A DNA stretch of 39,270 nt from Myxococcales bacterium (GTDB lineage Bacteria > Myxococcota_A > UBA9160 > UBA4427): NCBI GenBank assembly GCA_022563535.1, contig JADFNE010000040.1, forward strand, positions 1-39,270, in the 5' to 3' direction. Made by a program: the position numbers and the translations under genes. Numbering within the stretch: the first letter of the stretch is position 1; each line of letters starts with the position of its first letter. The notes below the pieces were generated by a model. That model had not been told where the DNA came from. It did no database searches and worked only from the letters and a program-made list of their open reading frames with translations. Below, one piece after another: positions 34,847-39,270 of this stretch.

Positions 34847-36577
34847 ATGGGTGTAAATTCGAGAACCAGCGCGGAAACCTGGGCTTCCTACTTGTTACCC
34901 GTTGTAGTCGGAGCGCTGGGGCTTGCAACTTATGTCGCGACCCTGGCCCCCACCGTGGTCGACCTCGACAGCCCGGAGCTGAGTGCCGCTGCGCTGACCC
35001 TGGGCATCCCCCACCCGACCGGCTACCCGCTGTTCATTTTGCTCGGACATGCTTGGACCCAGGTATTCGCCGTGGGTGATCCCGCCTGGCGCATGAACCT
35101 GCTGAGTGCACTCTTCGGTGCTGGCGCCGTAGCGTTGCTGGCCGCCGCAGCGCGCCGCCTTTCGGGCAACAGCAGCGCGGCCTTCATGGCGGCGGGGCTG
35201 TTGGCCTTTTCGCCGACCTTTTGGTCCCAGTGCACAGTGACCGAGGTCTACTCGCTTCACGTGCTGGTGCTGGCCGGTTTGATGTGGCTGTGGAGTGGCT
35301 GGGAGGAATCGAGCGATCCGCGCTGGCTCTATGGATTGGCGGCCGGCTTTGGGCTCGGCCTGACCCATCACGTGATGACAATTCTACTGGCACCGGCCAT
35401 TGGGCTGGCGGTACTGAGTCGCTGGCCCCAATGGTTGCAACGCGGCACGCTCTTGCGGCTGGCTGGCTGCTTTCTCGGCCCGTTGCTCCTGTACAGCAAC
35501 CTCGAAGCGCCGGACCAACTCGTGGTCTTGAAGAACTACGTGCTGGATCTACTCGATAACTTTGGTGTGGCGGCAGTCGGGTTGGCGCTCCTCGGCGCCG
35601 CGGTGGCTCGGCGCTCCCCCCGAAAGTCCATGGTGCTCGGGCTCGCCTACCTGACGAGTCTTGCCTTTGCGGTCTCCTATGGCGTGGTCGATGTCGAGCC
35701 CTTCTTCCTGGGTGCCAATGTTCTTTTCGTGATCTGGGCCGCGTGCGGTGCCGCACAGCTCAGCAACTGGGTCCAGGCGGTACGTCCAGAGATGCGAACC
35801 GTGTTGCAGGCCGTCTTGTGTATGTTGCCGCTGATCTCGCTTGCAACACACTTCGCCGATCAGGACAGACACGAAGATTACCGACACCACGACCACGCCG
35901 TGGCCGTCCTCTCCGTGATGCCGCGGCAAGGGATCCTCCTCACCGAGGGACCCGAGGGCTACGCACCGGTCTATGCCTCGCTGATCGAAGGCCTGCGACC
36001 GGACGTGACCGTTGTGGACATGTATCTGCGCATTCGCAACGACTACGGCGAGGAGTTGGAACGGGTGCGCCACATTGGGCTGCCACCCGATTGGACTCGC
36101 GACATGGTGGTCACACTCGAGGCTGCTCGTCTTGCAGGGGGAAGTCGGCCGTTGCGGTTGATGCCGCAAGTGCCGGATCTCGATTGGGAGAAGATGGGAT
36201 TGTTTCGGCTGCGTGGCGGCATGCTGGACAAGCTGCTGCGTCAGGAGCCCGACCTGCGGGTCGTCTGTATGTTGGCCGACGAAAACGGTGACGTGGTCCC
36301 CGCCCCTGGCGGCAATGCAGCCTTGCTGCTGCAGGAGCACGCCTTGGGACAGGGAGTCGACCTCAGTCAGTACACGGCCGGCGATGTCATTCGGGAACGC
36401 ATGAGCATACTCGTGCCGCGCCAGGTACCCCCGGGCGAGTGGTCCCTCTGGCTGGGCGTGCGAGGCAAGGACAAGGACTCCTGGCACTCGCTTCCGGATG
36501 GCGCACTCTTCGCCGAGGCGCTTCGCTTTGAAGTTGAACCGCGAAGCCGCGGGCTCTGGAAGCTTGCAACCCGCTGA
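34847..36577 (+). CDS. DUF2723 polytopic glycosyltransferase-like protein (second paralogue)
   Basis: A 576-residue protein, about ten membrane helices in the first 380 residues, then a soluble C-terminal domain. It has the family signature LAPTVVDLDSPELSAAALTL, then GIPHPTGYPLFILLGHAW, with the conserved DSPEL acidic motif in the first outer loop, and QCTVTEVYSLHVL. Compared with its neighbour it lacks about 35 residues after LGPLLLY, the region that reads YLYLPIVAAGDPVLAYG onward in the other copy. The start is taken as the ATG at 34847; the frame is open back to 34745. No strong ribosome site. It probably transfers sugars from a lipid carrier to an exported acceptor, by family analogy. Confidence 0.88.
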   Translation: MGVNSRTSAETWASYLLPVVVGALGLATYVATLAPTVVDLDSPELSAAALTLGIPHPTGYPLFILLGHAWTQVFAVGDPAWRMNLLSALFGAGAVALLAAAARRLSGNSSAAFMAAGLLAFSPTFWSQCTVTEVYSLHVLVLAGLMWLWSGWEESSDPRWLYGLAAGFGLGLTHHVMTILLAPAIGLAVLSRWPQWLQRGTLLRLAGCFLGPLLLYSNLEAPDQLVVLKNYVLDLLDNFGVAAVGLALLGAAVARRSPRKSMVLGLAYLTSLAFAVSYGVVDVEPFFLGANVLFVIWAACGAAQLSNWVQAVRPEMRTVLQAVLCMLPLISLATHFADQDRHEDYRHHDHAVAVLSVMPRQGILLTEGPEGYAPVYASLIEGLRPDVTVVDMYLRIRNDYGEELERVRHIGLPPDWTRDMVVTLEAARLAGGSRPLRLMPQVPDLDWEKMGLFRLRGGMLDKLLRQEPDLRVVCMLADENGDVVPAPGGNAALLLQEHALGQGVDLSQYTAGDVIRERMSILVPRQVPPGEWSLWLGVRGKDKDSWHSLPDGALFAEALRFEVEPRSRGLWKLATR

Positions 36578-36692
36578 AGAATCCTTGCCAGCGTCCCCTA
36601 TTGTCTCCGATACTATCTCCACCGGCTGTTGTCCCGATTGCACTTGCAGGACTTGTATTCTCTCTCCCCTTCAGTTCCAAGCCCCGATCAAC

Positions 36693-36697
36693 GGGAG
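36693..36697 (+). promoter_or_regulatory. Shine-Dalgarno deciding the greB start
   Basis: GGGAG six bases before the ATG at 36704. This ATG gives the usual GreB N-terminus MSRAFVKEDD, whereas the open frame continues 25 codons further upstream. Confidence 0.65.
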
Positions 36698-36703
36698 TCA
36701 CGA

Positions 36704-37213
36704 ATGAGTCGAGCCTTCGTCAAAGAGGACGACCAGAGCCAGGCGGGCGACGAGTTGCCCGAGCGACCGCTGAGCCCACACCCCAATTATGTCACGGCGC
36801 GGGGGCTTGCGGAGTTAAAGCGCGAACTCGACGGGCTGATCGCCCAACGCGAAGCCGCCTTGCAAAATGGTGGCGCCCTCGTCGCTGCGGAGAGCTTGCG
36901 CCGAATCGATCGCAATCTGCGTTATGCCAAAGCGCGTGTCAGCAGTGCGATCCCCGTCGATTTGGCCGAGCAGCCGGCGGATGAGGTCAGCTTCGGTGCC
37001 AGGGTTCGGGTGCGCGACCCGGAGGGTCAAGAGAGGGTCTTCGCCATCGTGGGCGAAGACGAAGCGGACACCGAGCAGGGAAAGGTCAGCTGGGTATCTC
37101 CGTTGGCCCGAGCGCTCCGCGGCGGGCAGCCGGGAGACCGCGTCCGCTGGAAGCGACCGACGGGCGATCTGGAACTGGAAGTCGTTTCGATCGACTACTC
37201 GGAAACGGACTAG
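36704..37213 (+). CDS. greB: GreB-type transcription elongation factor
   Basis: A 169-residue GreA/GreB family protein that would bind the RNA polymerase secondary channel and stimulate cleavage of backtracked RNA. The start MSRAFVKEDD, then LPERPLSPHPNYVTARGLAELKREL, is the GreB pattern. The coiled-coil hairpin runs to about residue 80, and the FKBP-like C-terminal domain has SFGARVRVRD, FAIVGEDEADTEQGKVSWVSPLARAL and a final LELEVVSIDY. The acidic tip residues expected near the hairpin turn are less obvious here (AQREAALQNGGALVAAESLRR), so cleavage activity is not certain. Its stop codon lies inside a 10-bp stem terminator. Confidence 0.9.
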   Translation: MSRAFVKEDDQSQAGDELPERPLSPHPNYVTARGLAELKRELDGLIAQREAALQNGGALVAAESLRRIDRNLRYAKARVSSAIPVDLAEQPADEVSFGARVRVRDPEGQERVFAIVGEDEADTEQGKVSWVSPLARALRGGQPGDRVRWKRPTGDLELEVVSIDYSETD

Positions 37214-37239
37214 CCCGCAGCATGAATCATGCGGGCTAG
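37210..37239. terminator. Hairpin between convergent greB and Sel1 genes
   Basis: CTAGCCCGCA (37210-37219) pairs perfectly with TGCGGGCTAG (37230-37239) around a 10-nt loop. The greB stop TAG is in the left arm and the Sel1 stop region in the right. There is little T-tract on either side, so it may be a weak bidirectional terminator or a stability element. Confidence 0.5.
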
Positions 37240-38036
37240 CGCCCCGGGGTTCGTCCGAGGGACCTGCCAGAGAATGAACTCCGTCTCGCCAGGTTCGCTA
37301 ATTCGCGGAACTGGGGATCGGTCCGATCGCGCTTACGCGTTTTTGTGTCGACGGTAAACTTGGAGACCTTGAACCGGGCAGCCTTCAACTCCGTCGGTGT
37401 CATCTCCGATACGATCACTGGCAGATTGGACCGAGCCATCGGGTTTCCCTGCCTGGAAGCCAGCTTCGTCCACTTGTATCCATCTACAATGCTCTTGGGC
37501 ACTCCGACCCCGTGATAGTATGCTGCTCCAAGTGCGGCCTGCCCCATCGGGTCACCCCGCTTGGCGGCTTTTCGATACAACTTTATTGCCGAGGCCGTGT
37601 CCTGTTCGACGCCTCTACCCGCTTCGTACAGAACACCCAGTTGCGCTTGACCCGCGGGCAACCCCGCTTCCGCAGCCTTGATATACCACTCAACGGCTTT
37701 CGCGAGATCTCGGTCAACTCCATCCCCGACCTCATAGAGTTGGCCAAGGTTGAGCTGTGCGTCGGAATGTCCTGCAGTCGCCGCACGGTGTAACAATTCG
37801 CTTGCAGCTCTCGGATCGCGCTCGCCGTCGAGCTTTCCGGAAAGCATCAGGACTGCGAGATAGTAATCGCAACGCTCGTCGCCTTTGCTTGCGCCTTCCT
37901 TCAGGAACTCTACGGCGTTCTGGTACTGCTTCTCTTCGACACTCTTCGAGGCGAGAAACAGATAGTCCGTTGCGCAAGCAGACCCGAGAACCAGTAGGAA
38001 CCCGACTACGATCAGGGAGACAGGGCGGAACACCAT
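37236..38036 (-). CDS. Sel1-repeat lipoprotein
   Basis: A 266-residue predicted lipoprotein. The leader MVFRPVSLIVVGFLLVLGSAC ends in a lipobox-like GSAC with Cys21 as the lipidation site. Four to five Sel1-like repeats follow, recognisable as AATAGHSDAQLNLGQLYEVG, AAEAGLPAGQAQLGVLYEAG and AAKRGDPMGQAALGAAYYHG. Such repeats form helical solenoids that hold protein partners. The tail after residue 215 is basic and unassigned. The ATG at 38036 is preceded at eight bases by GAGGAGG (38045-38051), preferred over an upstream in-frame start at 38099. It is convergent with greB. Confidence 0.88.
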   Translation of the reverse strand: MVFRPVSLIVVGFLLVLGSACATDYLFLASKSVEEKQYQNAVEFLKEGASKGDERCDYYLAVLMLSGKLDGERDPRAASELLHRAATAGHSDAQLNLGQLYEVGDGVDRDLAKAVEWYIKAAEAGLPAGQAQLGVLYEAGRGVEQDTASAIKLYRKAAKRGDPMGQAALGAAYYHGVGVPKSIVDGYKWTKLASRQGNPMARSNLPVIVSEMTPTELKAARFKVSKFTVDTKTRKRDRTDPQFRELANLARRSSFSGRSLGRTPGR

Positions 38037-38044
38037 CGGCGTAC

Positions 38045-38051
38045 CCTCCTC
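38045..38051 (-). promoter_or_regulatory. Shine-Dalgarno deciding the Sel1 lipoprotein start
   Basis: GAGGAGG on the minus strand, eight bases before the ATG at 38036; it places the signal peptide at the N-terminus. Confidence 0.7.
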
Positions 38052-38150
38052 TAGCAGCAGCGCTTCGAGAATAGATATTACAGGCTGGGAATTCCACATG
38101 AATGTCGGGGATGAAGTCCAGCATGCTTCTGAACGCAGCTGGGCAGAACC

Positions 38151-39269
38151 TCAGATTTGAATCTGCTGCCAGGCGTCGGAACGGAAGCGCCAACTGAGTA
38201 CTGCGGCCAGGACGGTGATGTGAAGCAACATGCCGGACCACGCGCCGATCAGACCCCCTTCGAGAACGATGCCCAGAATATAGGCTGCCGGCAGGAACAG
38301 CCCCCAGCTAAGGGCCGTTTCCAGCACGAGGACCCAGCGCGTGTCGCCGGCACCGCGCAGCGAGCCCGCTGTAATGATCGCGACGGCGTGGGGAAACGCG
38401 AAGCAAGCACCGAGCAGTAGCAGAGGACGACCCAGCGCCACGACTTCGAGGTCGTCGGTGAAAATTCTCAACAGTGGAACGGGGATCGCGATGAAAACGG
38501 CTGCGACGAGTGCCGCCAGGACGACTCCCAGTTTCACCGAGGACAGATGACTGCGCACAGTGAAATTGCGATCGCCGGATCCGATAAAGCGTCCCACCAG
38601 TGTCGCGGATGCAGTCGCAATTCCTTCCGCCTGCATGAATGCCATGGACTGCAGCATCACGAAGGCTTGGCTGGCCGCCATGGTGTTGTCGCCCATGCGC
38701 GCCACCAAGGTTGTGAACACAGCGAACGAGAACATGCTGAGGCTCCAATGGCCACCGATCGGCGCGCTGGTTTTCAGGAAACGCCGAATCTGTTTCATGT
38801 TTGGCGCGATCGGGCGGGTGTGGCAGCGCTCGGCGACCGAGCGGCGCTGAAAGAGCACAATTAGCACGATGGGGCTAGTCCACATAGCAATCGCGGTCGC
38901 GAGTCCTGCACCGGCGACGCCCAGCGCCGGAAAACCAAATTTTCCGAAAATGAGCGCGTAGTCGAGAATTGCGTTTACAACGATGGCGAAGATGGTGACG
39001 TACAGCGGTGTTCGCGTATCCCCCAAACCGATGAAGAACGACCCGAGTACCATGAAAATCAGATAACCGAGTTCTCCGAAAACCCGCATATGGGTGTAGT
39101 CCGCCGCCAGGGCCTGCAGGCACGGAGAGGGGCCGAGTTCCGCGAGCGCGGGTACGGTAAACCAAGCGACGGCGACGGCGAACAGGACTCCGACGGGAAA
39201 CACTGCGTAAAACCCATGCCATGGCCAGGCACCACAGTCCCTCGTGTCGCCGGCACCATCGGCTTGAGA
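38151..39269 (-). CDS. MATE-family multidrug/organic-cation efflux transporter (partial, start beyond right edge)
   Basis: The frame is open on the minus strand to the window edge, so the N-terminus (probably 60-70 residues) is missing; the visible part has 373 codons. It begins SQADGAGDTRDCGAWPWHG and continues with about ten membrane helices. MATE landmarks are SFFIGLGDTRTPLYVTIFAI then VVNAILDYALIFGKFGFPALGVAGAGLATAIA in the first half, and the equivalent ITAGSLRGAGDTRWVLVLE in the second. These proteins export drugs or metabolites by sodium or proton antiport in the inner membrane. An in-frame GTG at 39203 could be taken as a start, but coding sequence clearly continues upstream. Substrate unknown. 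Confidence 0.93.
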   Translation of the reverse strand, partial: SQADGAGDTRDCGAWPWHGFYAVFPVGVLFAVAVAWFTVPALAELGPSPCLQALAADYTHMRVFGELGYLIFMVLGSFFIGLGDTRTPLYVTIFAIVVNAILDYALIFGKFGFPALGVAGAGLATAIAMWTSPIVLIVLFQRRSVAERCHTRPIAPNMKQIRRFLKTSAPIGGHWSLSMFSFAVFTTLVARMGDNTMAASQAFVMLQSMAFMQAEGIATASATLVGRFIGSGDRNFTVRSHLSSVKLGVVLAALVAAVFIAIPVPLLRIFTDDLEVVALGRPLLLLGACFAFPHAVAIITAGSLRGAGDTRWVLVLETALSWGLFLPAAYILGIVLEGGLIGAWSGMLLHITVLAAVLSWRFRSDAWQQIQI

Positions 39270-39270
39270 T

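Overview
The window is a GC-rich bacterial chromosome segment with short intergenic gaps, frequent GTG starts and several Shine-Dalgarno sites. The mix of genes suggests a Gram-negative, environmental, deltaproteobacterium/Myxococcota-like organism: DUF2723 membrane glycosyltransferases, a DUF1111-type di-haem protein, VCBS/ASPIC-UnbV secreted proteins, membrane-fused spermidine-synthase-like proteins, Sel1 lipoproteins and several sulfatase-fold enzymes. That placement is an inference from gene content; there is no rRNA or other marker in the window. I saw no tRNA, rRNA, CRISPR array, insertion sequence or phage gene.

Layout. 1-2942: the end of a polytopic GT-C-type membrane protein (runs off the left edge), divergent from a Cys-type lipoprotein sulfatase. 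2973-5851: a small cluster of a cupin, a GT1 (UGT-like) glycosyltransferase and, divergently, a GcvT-like folate-dependent methyltransferase. 6047-7540: a GAF-PAS-GGDEF diguanylate cyclase. 7654-11604: a very large secreted subtilisin fused to VCBS repeats and an ASPIC/UnbV domain. 11682-14351: a nucleotidyltransferase-fold protein and a GT4 glycosyltransferase. 14352-16110: a repeat-rich leader and a di-haem cytochrome c peroxidase-like protein. 16107-21050 (minus): a tight three-gene operon of two membrane-anchored alkaline-phosphatase-superfamily proteins with a polytopic GT-C-like protein between them, divergent from an SGNH-like protein (21142-22320). 22617-24038: an aldehyde dehydrogenase. 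24053-28692: two tandem membrane/spermidine-synthase fusions, then a secreted IPT/TIG-like protein ending in a strong terminator. 28828-29607: YaaA. 29974-32596: a lone receiver and a hybrid histidine kinase. 32667-36577: two DUF2723 paralogues, the first broken by two frameshifts and the second lacking a conserved loop. 36704-37213: a GreB-type elongation factor, convergent with a Sel1 lipoprotein (37236-38036) and a MATE transporter that runs off the right edge.

The main theme is the cell envelope: at least four polytopic glycosyltransferase-like proteins, two soluble GT-B glycosyltransferases, three sulfatase/alkaline-phosphatase-fold enzymes and an SGNH protein suggest building and decorating a surface polymer or glycolipid. 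Signalling (GGDEF, hybrid kinase) and redox/stress functions (di-haem protein, YaaA, ALDH) lie between. The least explained items are the two tandem-repeat arrays sharing a GTTGCA core around the di-haem gene, the 16107-22320 envelope block, and the paired spermidine-synthase-like membrane fusions, of which the second has lost the catalytic aspartate.
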